From assembly GCA_036365145.1 (NCBI GenBank), contig JAEOAD010001365.1, positions 6,422,501 through 6,486,500 on the forward strand: a stretch of 64,000 nt of DNA, given 5' to 3'. This DNA comes from Orientallactaga sibirica (taxonomy: Eukaryota; Chordata; Mammalia; Rodentia; Dipodidae). Shown in pieces: positions 11,401-21,415 of this stretch. Each line of letters opens with the position of its first letter. Within the stretch, counting starts at the first letter, position 1. The notes below the pieces were generated by a model that was given only the letters and a program-made list of their open reading frames with translations, was not told the origin of the DNA and searched no databases. A program made the translations under genes and the position numbers.

Positions 11401-12435
11401 CCCTGGGAGGATGGGGAATCCATCCTCGGGCAATTGCCAGCCTGGGTATGGGGCAGAACCCACTCAGTCACTCCAGGAGACAGAAGGCATCCACATAATG
11501 CCCAAGGGGCCATGCCTAGTGCTTTGTTTACCTGTCAAGTTTACAGCAATGATGCCTGGCAGGGAAGAGACAGTCCAAGTCTCCAACTGCCAAAGCCCAG
11601 GTTCTGAGTCACCTGGCACCCCAAGACAGGCTTCACACTGGTGCCCTTCCTTTGCCACAGGCAGTAATGGGACTGGCCAAGATGTGTCTCTTTAGAGTTT
11701 AGAATATGTGGGCTTAGACGTAGTGTAAACAGCCCTCTGGTTCTGTCTAGGATTGCCGGAGCTTTAGGACCAACGAATCACACACCCCAGGGGACTGCTG
11801 AGTCCCAGGCAAACCAGAATGGCTGGTCAGCTTCCGCAGGCTCCTCCAGCCTGGTGTCACTTCAGCTCTGCCAGATCTGTCCACAGAAGGGTCAAGTGGA
11901 GCCACCCGAAGACCCTATCTAGATGGAGCACAGGAGACAGAGGTGCCTGTGAGGATGCCCTGAGAGTCTGTTAAGGAAGTCATTGGGACCTCCTTACCCT
12001 GACTCTTATGTGGGCAGAGCGGGGTGAGAAAGCCAAGCACCCACACAGTGCATCTGCAGCCCTGGGTTCTCCGGATTCCTGGCTATTGTCACCTTGAACC
12101 ATCCTTCACATATGGTGATGGCTCCTTGTTCTCCACACAGCCCTGTACATAAAGCATCTCCATTTATGCCCAGAAAGAGCCTTGTACCGCTGCCACTGCT
12201 ATTTTCCACTTTGCATGGGAAGTGGCATCTTGGAAGACTTGCAGTGATCCAAGAAAGGGACGTGGAGGCAGCACTTAAAGCCCTGCCCACACCGGGCACA
12301 AGTTCACACTTGTCACTGCTGGGGAGACACCCTGTCCCTCACCTCCTCTAGGGGACTTTGATCACATGAACTATGACTTTTCTGCTTGAGTCTCCTCGTT
12401 CAGATGGCTTCGGTTTATTTGTGTGATTTTTTTCT
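8429..12435. other. Mostly single-copy non-coding DNA
   Basis: No coding exon recognised. 8440-8640 contains an L2/MIR-like phrase (TGCAAAGGCCCTGGGGCAGG), so an old LINE2 fragment may flank the microsatellite. 10600-10950 is AT-rich with homeodomain-like TAATTA/TTAATT motifs. A T-run lies at about 10178. Overlapping ORFs up to 115 codons show no domain. Confidence 0.45.
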
Positions 12436-12682
12436 TTTTTTAAAAAAATATTGTTTGTTTATTTTTATTTATTTATTTGAGATCCACAGACAGACAGAGA
12501 GAGAAAGAGGCTGAGACAAAGAGAGAATGAGGGCACCAGGGCCTCCAGCCACTGCAAATGAACTCCAGATGCATGCGCCCCTTGTGTATCTGGCTTACGT
12601 GGGTTGTGGGGAATCGAGCCTCGAACCAGGGTCCTTAGGCTTCACAGGCAAGTGCTTAACCCCTAAGCCATCTCTCCAGGCC
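12436..12682 (-). mobile_element. DIP-type SINE with target-site duplication
   Basis: Reversed full-length copy. The flanks TTGTGTGATTTTTT (left) and TTGTGTGAATTTTT (right) are the duplicated target. Confidence 0.9.
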
Positions 12683-12699
12683 TTGTGTGAATTTTTCTT

Positions 12700-12960
12700 T
12701 ATAACAGTCTCTGTTTATCTTAGTGACATATACCCCACCTTGCTGGCATATCCCTGTCTCACAGCTCCATGTCCGGTGCATGGGAGGTCTTTGGTAAATG
12801 TTTGTTGAATGAGTGCAGAGAGCCCTCTCTGAGCCCCAGACCAGACATGCCCCTCTTTCCCTAGCCATGTGCCTGGCACTCTTTGAGAATGGCACATGTA
12901 CAGCTGTTCTCAAATGAGGAAACTGGAAACTAATAGCTTAAGGCCTTTGTCCAGGTTCAT
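12700..12960. mobile_element. Ancient MIR/L2-like fragments
   Basis: TTTGGTAAATGTTTGTTGAATG near 12790 is the usual MIR/L2 3' motif, and TCAAATGAGGAAACTGGAAA near 12907 is a reversed MIR core. Both are strongly diverged, so boundaries are approximate. Confidence 0.5.
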
Positions 12961-13371
12961 CTTCTCAAAGGGGGATGTGTATGGACGGGTCCCAGCCACC
13001 CAAGCCCAAGGGAACTTTCCAAAGCAAGAGGTTGTTAGGAGTGACATCTTTGAAGAGACAGGAAGTGAATCTGAGATCTCACCCTCGGCAGAAGCCCTCC
13101 CATTTGTACTTTATGAAACACGCGTGTGATTTCCCACACTAGCGCATTTAGTTTCCATAATGTCACAGATAGAATCGATAAACCCAGAATGGTTCTGGTG
13201 TTCAGATCAGTAGTGAGTTGACACAGTGAGGGGCACCTTCATTATCTAAGTTCCGTGTTCGTTATACTGGAATAAATCTGCCAGGTGTCCTTGGTCATTC
13301 CAGAGCTGAGGAATATTTAGGTGGAAAAACGTGTTGGCTTCTTAAAAATGTTTCCTACTTCCAGTTTTATT

Positions 13372-13760
13372 TTAGTTTTTCATAGCAGCTTTATTGAGAT
13401 CTAATTCACATCTCATAAAATCCACCCTTTGGAAATGTATAATTACAGTGGTTATAGTAGTTATTCACCACGCAGGACACTGTCATTGTGACCTAATTTT
13501 AGAACCTCAGGAAGAAACCTGACCCTCATTAGTGGCCACTCTCTGCTCTCCCTTTCCCTCAGCCCCTGGGAAAAACTGATCCTGTACTCTGGACTTTGCA
13601 TTTGCAAGGGAGCTACCTCACACGGAACCCTCTGGAACTGGCTTTTTTCTCTATTTTCCAGATTCATCTACGATATAGCATTTTCCAATGGATTTTCCCT
13701 TTTTATGGCAGAAGAATATTCCTTTCTGTAAATGTTCATCATTCCACATGGGTTTTTTCC
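13372..13760. mobile_element. Ancient mammalian L1 (L1M-type) fragment
   Basis: CAGCTTTATTGAGATCTAAT, the CTCATTAGTGGCCACTCTCT segment and TTTTTATGGCAGAAGAATAT match the widespread L1M segment in mammals, in order and spacing. It is heavily diverged, with no coding capacity. Confidence 0.65.
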
Positions 13761-14670
13761 TGAACAAATTTTGAGTTAATATGGAAATGATGGAAGATTA
13801 ATAGACAACCTAGGTTTCTAGTTCTTCTCAAGCACTCTAAGACCTGGTGTCCCAATCTCCATAGAGAAGATGTGAAAATTGCTGGGGATTTACAACCCCA
13901 TCAGAGGGGCTTGGCACCCCATCATTCCTGCTCCCTCCCCACTTCACGGTGGTGTCCCGCGCCTGTGGGTTTCACATCTGTCATGTGTGGTTGGGGCCAA
14001 AGATACAACCCTTATCCAACCTTCAACCCTTCAGCCATTTTCCCCTAATGGGCTCACTCGGATCCCCCCCACCGTAACCTCATAACTCATTGCAACGCTG
14101 ACTCACCCACAGGGAGGGCTGAGGACAGTTCCTTGCAAGTCATTTGCACTCATCCAAAAACACCAAACCCCACACTCTTAAAGATACCTGTGAATTTAAA
14201 AATGCCAATGGAACAAAGCATTTGGTGACAGCTTCAGAGGACCCTCCCTGTTTCAGAACCACAGCCCTCTGGAGAAAAGCTTGCTTTGGGGAAAAAAAAA
14301 AAAAAAAAGTACACAAATCAAAAAAGAAACCCCACCTATCAGTGTTGGGCACTCCCTTCCCATCCGAGTCTGAGCGCTGCCGTTCTGTAGCCCCAGGTGC
14401 CATAGGGGTCATCTTCCTTGGCTCAGCTCCTCTTCTAGAGGAGGAGTTGAGATTCTCCTCTGAAAAAATTCAGAGATAGAAGACCTACTTGTGTATAATG
14501 ATTTTTTAAAGCGACATTTTCTCACTAAAGAGGGATGGTGGACCCCAATGCCCTAAGTGCCTGGTGTAATTACTGTAATATAATTACTGTAGTATGGGTA
14601 GCAGGAGTATTTCCATCACGGAAAAGGTTGTCTGAGAATCTTTAAGGAAACATCATTCATACATGCACTT
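13761..14670. other. Single-copy non-coding DNA
   Basis: No exon recognised. A short poly(A) run occurs near 14291. The 111-codon plus-strand and 90-codon minus-strand ORFs overlap each other and carry homopolymer-encoded KKKK/FFFF, so they are not credible genes. Confidence 0.4.
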
Positions 14671-14676
14671 GGGTAT

Positions 14677-14678
<2 letters not shown>

Positions 14679-14713
<35 letters not shown>
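14679..14713. repeat. (AC)n microsatellite
   Basis: About 17 dinucleotide units, followed by further imperfect CA-rich sequence to about 14755. Confidence 0.95.
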
Positions 14714-14715
<2 letters not shown>

Positions 14716-14832
14716 GCATGCACACACGCACCACCACCCCACATGCACTTACACATACATTGCATATACATAGTTATAAGATTGACCCTAGTCTGGCTAC
14801 ATAGTGAGCTCTTGTTTAAAAAAAGAAAAAAA

Positions 14833-15060
14833 GCCAGACTCAGGATGTGGCTCAGCAATTAAAGGAGCTTGCTTGCAGAACCTGACAGGCACGACCCCAG
14901 TACCCACATAAAGACAGATACAGAAAGCGATGCATGTGCCTGGAGTTCCACTGCAGTTGCAAGAGGCCCTGGAGAATCCACCCACAAGCACACACTCATT
15001 CTTTCTCTCTCTGTCTCCCTCTCTCTTTCTCCTTGCATATAAATAAAAACTTTAAAAATA
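14833..15060 (+). mobile_element. DIP-type SINE (diverged), next to a B1 3' fragment
   Basis: The diverged head GCCAGACTCAGGATGTGGCT, the GACCCCAGTACCCACATAAA core, CT-rich stretch and ATAAATAAAAAC tail are present. Immediately upstream (14770-14831) is a short B1 3' piece (GTCTGGCTACATAGTGAGCT). Confidence 0.7.
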
Positions 15061-15260
15061 AGTGTTCAGTGAAAGCCCAAGGTGATATGAACATCTACTG
15101 TGAAGACCATCACAGCTGGTTCTAGAAGAAGTAGAGACTGGCCAAACCTGGCCACGATGGACAAACCCAGAAAAATGGGTCTCTCCCTTTGTGGTGAATA
15201 CAAGCAAAGAGGAGAAATGTGCTTTGGGGGGTTTTGTTTTCATTTTTCAGAGGTAGAGGT

Positions 15261-15266
15261 TTTATT
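15261..15266 (-). terminator. Candidate distal poly(A) signal AATAAA
   Basis: The minus strand reads GCAATAAAACC here. It is the last canonical hexamer before the sequence loses its 3' UTR character and DIP/B1 repeats resume at about 15.06 kb. Cleavage would fall near 15238-15250. Another hexamer lies at 15308-15313. Confidence 0.4.
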
Positions 15267-15889
15267 GCATAAAACACTGGATAAAACTGAACTGCTTCAA
15301 AGACCTTTTTATTCTAACAGCAGAAAGAAAACAGTCATTGCTGAAAAAACAACTTTTAATACTTTCTATACCAGAATAAAGTTCTGCCCACGGATGTATT
15401 ATAATAATAAATAATGACCAAGAATAAACTTTAAATACAAAGGTTTCTACTTGTTACAAGCATAGCAACAAAACCCTCTACTCTATTGATCTCAGATCTC
15501 CTCCAAGATAGGTTTTTTTTTTTTTTTCTTTGTGTAGGAATGTCGACAGTATTATGACCAGCATCACAGACTACGGAAGTTACAGGGGAAGAACTTGACA
15601 TGTTTAGATATGAGAACCTGGTGACACTCGACGCCGACACTGTACCACAGAGGCTGTCACTGGCTGTGTAAGAAGTCACAAATGTTCTGGAAACAAGCCT
15701 GTGTCAGAGGGAGAGAAGGGCGGTAGCACTGGACAAAATGGAACCGACACACACGCCACAAAGAGGAGGGGATGTTCCCAATGTCACAAACAGAATTATT
15801 GCCTGTCGCATCTCACGATGCTCTGAGCACAAGAGCGAGGGCGGAAACAGGTCCCAAAGCTCTAGGAATGGAATGTGGCTCTTGGTTGT

Positions 15890-16000
15890 TTTTTTTTTTT
15901 TTTTTTTTTTTTATGTTGTTGTTTTTTTTTCACTTTTTTTCTTTTTTTAAATCTTTTTTTTTTTTTTTTTTTAACTTATTTATTTATTTATTTATTTCTC
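15890..16000. repeat. Poly(T) and ATTT low-complexity zone inside the probable 3' UTR
   Basis: Several T runs are separated by a GTTGTT motif, then TTTA/ATTT repeats. On the transcript strand these are long A runs and AAATAAATAAA repeats. Length is likely polymorphic, and internal oligo(dT) priming here could produce false 3' ends in cDNA libraries. Confidence 0.8.
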
Positions 16001-17968
16001 TTTGCTAAGATACCAAAGGCGGGGCAAACACACAGAAAGCAAGCGACTGTCACAGTCACCAAACACAGCAGTGCAGTTAAACCCTAAAGGTCACTACAGT
16101 CAGGAAGTTTCACCCACAGGCCCCCCCTCCAGGACCCAGGAACACTGCAGTCTATCAACTCGATTTAAGTAAGGCAGTGAGAACTATTCTAGAAAAAAAC
16201 ACGAAAGCAGCTTGCTCTATGCCAGATGGGTCCACGCTGCACAGTGGCCTCGTTTCCAGTGAAACCCCGGTTGGATGACACCCTTTTGACAGCATGTGCA
16301 AACCGGATTCCTTATTAGCCTGAGATTCATTCCGTCTCAGGGTAGCGCTAAGAATTTATTTACATTGATTGCAGTTTAGTATTTTTGTAAACTGCTGTAG
16401 GCAGAGCTGAAGTTTTTAAGGCCCTGGGGTTTTATCGTGTGCTCCCAGCCTGCAAGGACATATTGAATTTTTTTTTTTTCTTTTAAGTCTGAATGGTTTT
16501 GTTTTAGAAGAAGTTAATACTTCAGTATGTCTCCACTGTCACAAGCAACAGTACCAACCTCATGTCACTCAAAGGAAGTGTATTAAAAGGCAGGAACTCT
16601 TATACCACTGGAGCAGACTCCAGAATAATCCTTTAATGAGTTTTCTTAAAACAGTTTTAAAAAAAATTACTTGTGTTTCCTCATTGACCCTCAGAATCTC
16701 CCTTCATGTGGTGCAGAACTGGGTAAATTTGGAGTACCCAATCAGTAGAAAGTCACCTACAAGCTGCAAAATGTAGTGCACGTTTGGTTTACAAAAGGCA
16801 GACATGTTGACTCAAACTGTTTTCTTCATTAGAGATAGAGAGCTGGGTGTTTAGATTCTTATTTTAATACGAGCTATTTCATAAGAGCTTGCTGGAGGAG
16901 AAAAGCTTGCTTCATGTCTGCAACACTCATAAAAAGTAACATATTAAAAAAAATTGATAGCAAGGACCAGAGTGGACTTCCTTCAAGTAAAATTCAAAAA
17001 ATCATAATAAAAAGCAATCTTATTATTATTACATAAATTGCAATGCCTGACCAATACTTTCTATGGGTAGGGATGGCTGAGTTTAGCTAAGAACATTTTC
17101 TAGAATGTTTTCTATATTTTTTAATTATCAGATTTTTTGTTCATTCCCCAAAAAACATTTTTTAAAGGCATCCATGAAAATAAAAGCTAAAAAAAAAAAA
17201 AGGCATTTCTCATTTTTCTCCATCCTGCAATTTGATCTAAAAAAAGGAATTACTCATCAAACCTGCAAGGGACATTTGTCTGCAGACACTTCCTGGCCAT
17301 TGATTCATCTGGCTGTATATTTTTTAAAAAGCACATTTCAGATTGCGACGCTGTGCAGCGTCGGTCAGGCCGGGCGCTGGCTGGCTGCGTGCGTGCGGGC
17401 CGTCTAGGATTTCCCCCAGAGTGCGGAGTGACACCACGCGAATTGATTTTCCCTGCAGTGACCGCCCCAGTCTGACTGGCACCGCAGCTACCTCCCAACA
17501 CATCTCATTAGGGCTCTAGGCAAATGACAGCAGCCGGTGTCAGATTATAAGAGGTGTTTTCAACAACGAAAACAGCCTTCCATCTTCAAGGCAACGTTAA
17601 ATCATTCAGATGGGATCGTTTTTCGGTTAAGAGCATTATTTTTGGACAAAGATGACTTTCGGGTTGGAAGGGCTCCCCGCCCCCCACTTTCTGGAGCTCA
17701 AAGGACACCAGGCATCCTGAAATCACTTTCCTCCTCCCTGTATCATTTGAAACTACTTGTTGCTGGGTAACAGTGTAGCAGCCATGTTCAAGGGCTGGGG
17801 GATTGTTTTTTTAATATATATATAGATATCTTTTAATTTTTTAAAATGTTCTATACACTAGAGAGAGGGGTTGTACATGATTTTCCCCTTGGAATGCAGT
17901 TAGCAAACTGGTTTGCCAGATACGTTATGTTAAAGGTGTAGAGGCATATTGCATTATAGGGGGTCTGC

Positions 17969-18210
17969 TCAGTTGCCCTCCTCCTGGCCCTGGCCGGCCT
18001 CCTCGAGCTCGGCCAAGCTCCCCGCCTTCACTGCTGCAGCCTCTTCAAAACTCCCAGAAGCCTCCGAGTCAACCCTGGAGCGCTTGAACCTGCGGTCAGG
18101 ATACTGGCTGTTGTCAAAAGGCATTCGATGGACGCAGAGGACATGGGTCTTCAGGTTCCCCTTCTGCGAGGCACTGTAGGGACAGTAGCGACACTGGAAA
18201 GGCCTGTGAC
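17969..18210 (-). CDS. Terminal coding exon of a C2H2 zinc-finger protein (ZNF536-like candidate)
   Basis: The exon reads from 18210 down to a TGA at 17969-17971. It supplies two bases of a split Gly codon, 79 residues and the stop. Residues 1-4 (HRPF) form a TGEKPF-type linker. Residues 6-27 are one complete C2H2 finger, C-X2-C-X12-H-X4-H (CRYC, then SASQKGNLKTH, then H). A basic patch follows (PDRRFKRSR, about residues 37-45), possibly a nuclear localisation signal, and then an acidic, low-complexity tail ending QGQEEGN. The splice acceptor at 18211 is well formed. The phase requires the previous exon to end with one base, G for glycine, as in an H-T-G linker. The finger and QKGNLKTH helix resemble nuclear DNA-binding regulators of the ZNF536/ZNF516/ZNF219 group. 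ZNF536 is favoured from memory and from the gene-desert setting, but the assignment is not proven. All other exons lie outside the window or are unrecognised. Confidence 0.8.
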
Positions 18211-18234
18211 CTAAGGGGAGAGAAAAGTGACCAG
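18211..18234 (-). other. Splice acceptor and polypyrimidine tract of the zinc-finger terminal exon
   Basis: On the minus strand the intron ends with a T/C-rich run (TTTTCTCTCCCCTTAG) directly before the exon base G at 18210. The reading frame upstream of the AG continues by chance to 18301 but has no zinc-finger character, which supports this boundary. The intron is phase 1. A 39-bp tandem repeat lies only about 200 bp further upstream. Confidence 0.75.
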
Positions 18235-18316
18235 TCAGCACCTTGCTCGTTCCACCCTCTACCCCTCTAAGGACCACCACCAGCAGCTCCAAAGTCAGCA
18301 ACGTTATTATCCCTCT

Positions 18317-18354
18317 TTACAAAGAGAAAGAGAAAGAGAAAGAGAAAGAGAGAG
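18317..18354. repeat. (AAAGAG)n microsatellite
   Basis: Pure A/G tandem hexamer-like array in the intron, about 110 bp upstream (minus strand) of the terminal exon. Confidence 0.9.
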
Positions 18355-18411
18355 AGGCTAGAGACTGCCTCCATACGCTCCATACATTAGGCATGTAATT
18401 TTCTTTCTTTC

Positions 18412-18960
18412 TTTTGCATGTGTGTAGAGTTTGTTTGTGATGTGTGGTTTGTTCTTGTGTGTAGAGTATGCGTGTGATATGTGGTGTATGCTTGTGTGTA
18501 TAGAGTATGCGTGCGATGTGTGGTGTATACATTAGAGTATGTAATTTTCTTGTTTCTTTCTTTTGTATGCTTGTGTGTGTAGAGTTTGTGATGTGTGGTT
18601 TGTTCTTGTGTGTAGAGTATGCGTGCGATGTGTGGTGTATGCTTGTGTGTGTAGAGTATGCGTGCGATGTGTGGTGTATGCTTGTGTGTGTAGAGTATGC
18701 GTGTGATGCGTGGTGTATGCTTGTGTGTGTAGAGTATGTGTGTGATGTGTGGTGTATGTGTGTAGAGTACATGTGTGTCATGTGGTATATGCATGTGTGT
18801 GTATTGTATGACGTGAGGTGTATGCTTGTGTGTGTAGAGTATTGTGTGGTGTATGATGTATGCATGTGTGTGTGTGTAGAGTGTGTGTGATGTGTGGTGT
18901 ATACGTGTACGTGTGTAGAGTATGTGTGCAATGTATGATGTACTGGTGGATGTGTGTGTG
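18412..18960. repeat. 39-bp TG-rich minisatellite (VNTR)
   Basis: The motif AGAGTATG recurs at 18614, 18653, 18692 and 18731, an exact 39-bp period, with shorter variant units on both sides. A typical unit is GTAGAGTATGCGTGCG plus GATGTGTGGTGTATGCTTGT. Because 39 is divisible by three, the array is open in several frames (13-residue repeats such as HTSIHHTSHAYST on minus). These ORFs are artefacts of periodicity. Confidence 0.93.
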
Positions 18961-19461
18961 CAGATATGCTCATACCATGCACATGTGCGTGGAAGCCAGA
19001 AGAGAATGTCAGGTATTCTCTAATTAGTCCTCCACATATTCTCTTGAGATGGCATCTGTCCCTCAGTCTGGGGCTGCTGTCCATCAGGGAGCCCCAGACA
19101 ATCTTCAGTCTCCACCCACCCCTGTGAACTGGGGTTCTAGACACAAGCCATACCCAGCTTTAATTTTTTTAAAAAATCTATTTATTTGCACAGAGGGAGG
19201 AGAAAGAGAGGGAGACAGACACAGAGAGAGAATGGGCAAACCAGTGCCTCCCACTCCTGCAAACGCACTCCCGGTGCATGTACCATTTTGTGCATCTGGC
19301 TTAACAATCAGGCTTTGCAAACAAGTCCCTTTAACCACTGAACCCTATCTCCAGCCCCAGATTCTTACATGAGTTCTGGAGAGTCAAACTTGGCAGTCTG
19401 GTGTGAAAGTCCCTACGCTGAAAAAGCCAGTGCTCCTAACCACCGGGCCATCTCCCCAGCC
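18950..19461 (-). mobile_element. B3-like long SINE, split by a DIP SINE
   Basis: The TG-rich end joins the VNTR, then the body runs GTGGAAGCCAGAAGAGAATG to CATACCCAGCTTTAATTTTT. After an inserted DIP (19158-19357) it resumes at ATTCTTACATGAGTTCTGGA and ends GGGCCATCTCCCCAGCCC. Confidence 0.55.
19158..19357 (-). mobile_element. DIP-type SINE nested in the B3-like repeat
   Basis: A CTATTTATTTGCACAGAGGG tail/GA stretch, CCACTCCTGCAAACGCACTC body and CCCTATCTCCAGCCCC reversed head. Confidence 0.8.
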
Positions 19462-19739
19462 CTTAACCAGAACTGTAAGCGTTGTCCCGACGTTGGAGAA
19501 GATGGAAAATAAACCACCCAGTACCAAGAACTGTTTCTATAAAGCACTGGCAAATCGCTTAGACTAAGAGGTCAAACCAGAGACACTGTGTTCACGCTTA
19601 AAGAACAAGAAAGGAAATAAATGTTCCCATTTTTTTAATCTATCAACGAAATTCAAAACCTTGCTTATAGGAGACATTGAAATCTGAATTCAGGTAGGAT
19701 GAAATATTCTCATATTGGCTTTTCTTCCAAACATTTTTT

Positions 19740-19960
19740 CCAAATATTTTAGTTATTTATTTTCTTATTAAAAGAGAGAGAGAGAGAGAGGCAAATAGAA
19801 AGAGAGAGAATGGGCACACCAGGGCCTCTAGCCACTGCAAACAAACTCCAAAGGCATGTGTCACCTTGTACATCTGGCTTATGTGGGTACTGGGGAATTG
19901 AACCTGGGGCCTCAGGCTTCACAGGCAAGTGCCTTAACTGCTAAGCCATCTCTCCAACCC
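19740..19960 (-). mobile_element. DIP-type SINE with target-site duplication
   Basis: A reversed full-length copy between CCAAACATTTTTT at 19727-19739 and CCAAACATTTTTT at 19961-19973. Confidence 0.92.
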
Positions 19961-20162
19961 CCAAACATTTTTTTAAATGAAAAATATTCTTAGCTCATTA
20001 GCTGTAGAAAAGAGACCATAGGCAGAGCTGGTCAACAAACTGTGTTTTGCTGACTCAAGATCTACACAAGATTGGAAAATACCTGTATTTGGGACCGTGA
20101 CCCAGGTCTGAGCTCACATTTTTCCCCTCACGGACTCTGCATTGTTTTTACATTCATTTGTT

Positions 20163-20335
20163 TGTGTTTGTTTTTGCGTTTGTTTTTTTTTGTTTTTTTT
20201 TTCCTTGGGGCAAAGTCTCACTCTAACCCTGGCTGACCTGGAACTTCTCTGTCACACAAGATGACCTTGAACTCACGGAGTTCCTCCTACCTCAGCCTCC
20301 CTAGTGCTGGGACTAAAGGTGTGCGCCACCACATC
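20163..20335 (-). mobile_element. B1 SINE, reverse orientation
   Basis: T-rich tail, then AAGTCTCACTCTAACCCTGG, ACCTGGAACTTCTCTGTCAC and GGACTAAAGGTGTGCGCCAC, a reversed B1. Confidence 0.85.
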
Positions 20336-20376
20336 CTCGTTGACTCTGCACTGGTGAGTAGAGCCAGAACTGCAGG

Positions 20377-20379
<3 letters not shown>

Positions 20380-20428
<49 letters not shown>
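20380..20428. repeat. (TG)n microsatellite
   Basis: About 24 uninterrupted TG units. ORFs on both strands across it encode (CV)n or (HT)n and are artefacts. Confidence 0.95.
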
Positions 20429-20432
<4 letters not shown>

Positions 20433-20926
20433 CAGAGGCCCATGAGAGATGGATGAGCCCCCGGCCCTGCTCTGAGGTTGAGCTCAAAGGACTTAGCAGG
20501 GCCCCTTCGTGGAAGCTTGGGATTTGGCACAAATAGCAGGAGCCAACCTGGCCAGATAATGAAGTGCAAACAAACGAGTGAAGAGTTATCTAACCCTGCC
20601 AGCATGACCCCTGACCTGAAACATGTCCCAAATGCACGCGTGCTCCCTCTGCAGAGACCCGTAAAGCACCTGCTTTGGGAAATGTCAAGGAAGCAGGCGC
20701 ATTCCTTGCCATGGAAAGTTGGGGGTCTTCATTCCTGGAAGCTTACTAGTGTGATCCCACCAACACCCAGATGGATTAAAATCCAGGGTTCAGCTTCATC
20801 TGCTCAGAAATGTAAACCAGTAAATCAACAGGTCCAAACACTTAACTTCCAAAACAGCCCAACAGCGGAGGCAGACACCTTCTCACACAGTCACAGCGAC
20901 AGTGCAGGGTGCCTGGTTTCTTAAAA
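20429..20926. other. Single-copy non-coding DNA
   Basis: Contains a 148-codon plus-strand ORF (20478-20924). Its product has no recognisable domain and runs into the tail of a DIP SINE. No flanking splice site convincingly supports it. Confidence 0.4.
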
Positions 20927-21201
20927 GAAATATTTTGTTTATTTACTTTTTATTTGAGGGAGAGAGAGGGGGAGAAAAAGAGAGAGAAAGGAAGGAAAAG
21001 GAAGGAAGGAAGGAAGGAAGGAAGGAAGGGAGGGAGGGAGGGAGGGAGGGAACGGGGAAAGGGTGTGATGCCAGGGTCTCTTGCCACTACAAATGAACTC
21101 CAGATGCATGTGCCACTTTGTACATCTGGCTTTACATGGGTACTGGGGCCAGCGGGCTTTGCAAACAAGCACCTTTAACTGCTGGGCCATCTCCTCAGCC
21201 C
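20927..21201 (-). mobile_element. DIP-type SINE with an expanded GGAA stretch
   Basis: The normal GA-rich internal stretch has become a GGAA/GGGA microsatellite (about 20990-21050). The body (CCACTACAAATGAACTCCAG) and reversed head (GGGCCATCTCCTCAGCCC) are intact. Confidence 0.88.
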
Positions 21202-21287
21202 CCAGTGTGTCTGTGTTACAAAGGGGCTGTTTTACGAAGCACTCCATTCCTGTGAGCTAAACGGAACCCAAAGCGACATTTCTTTCT

Positions 21288-21415
21288 CTCCTTTTTCCTT
21301 TTCTTTTTCCGGCAGTGTCTCGCTGTGTAGTTTAGTCTGACCCTAAGTGCACCATCCTCCTGCCTCAGTATTTTCAGTTCCGGGATGACAGGTATATGTC
21401 TCCCCATCCAGCTCT
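21288..21415 (-). mobile_element. Diverged B1-related SINE, reverse orientation
   Basis: CAGTGTCTCGCTGTGTAGTT, CACCATCCTCCTGCCTCAGT and GGGATGACAGGTATATGTCT correspond to reversed B1 blocks with many substitutions. Confidence 0.6.

Larger units (their letters stand above)
15243..17968 (-). other. Probable 3' UTR of the zinc-finger gene
   Basis: About 2.7 kb after the stop codon is AT-rich, free of SINEs and L1, and contains several minus-strand AATAAA hexamers (for example at 15261-15266, 15308-15313 and 16355-16360). The lack of transposon insertions contrasts with the flanks and is typical of a long, constrained 3' UTR. It includes a T-run zone (15890-15972) and an unusual GC-rich patch (17340-17500). 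The 3' boundary is inferred from the most distal clear polyadenylation hexamer, and shorter isoforms are possible. Confidence 0.5.

Noticed and set aside
18614..18770. Regularly spaced repeats suggestive of a CRISPR array
   Set aside because: Units are contiguous without unique spacers, in a mammalian intron with no cas genes.
18317..19144. A 275-codon minus-strand ORF, the longest in the window
   Set aside because: It spans the 39-bp minisatellite and the AAAGAG repeat. Its protein is a 13-residue periodic HTHTSYT-type repeat. The opposite strand is also open for the same reason.
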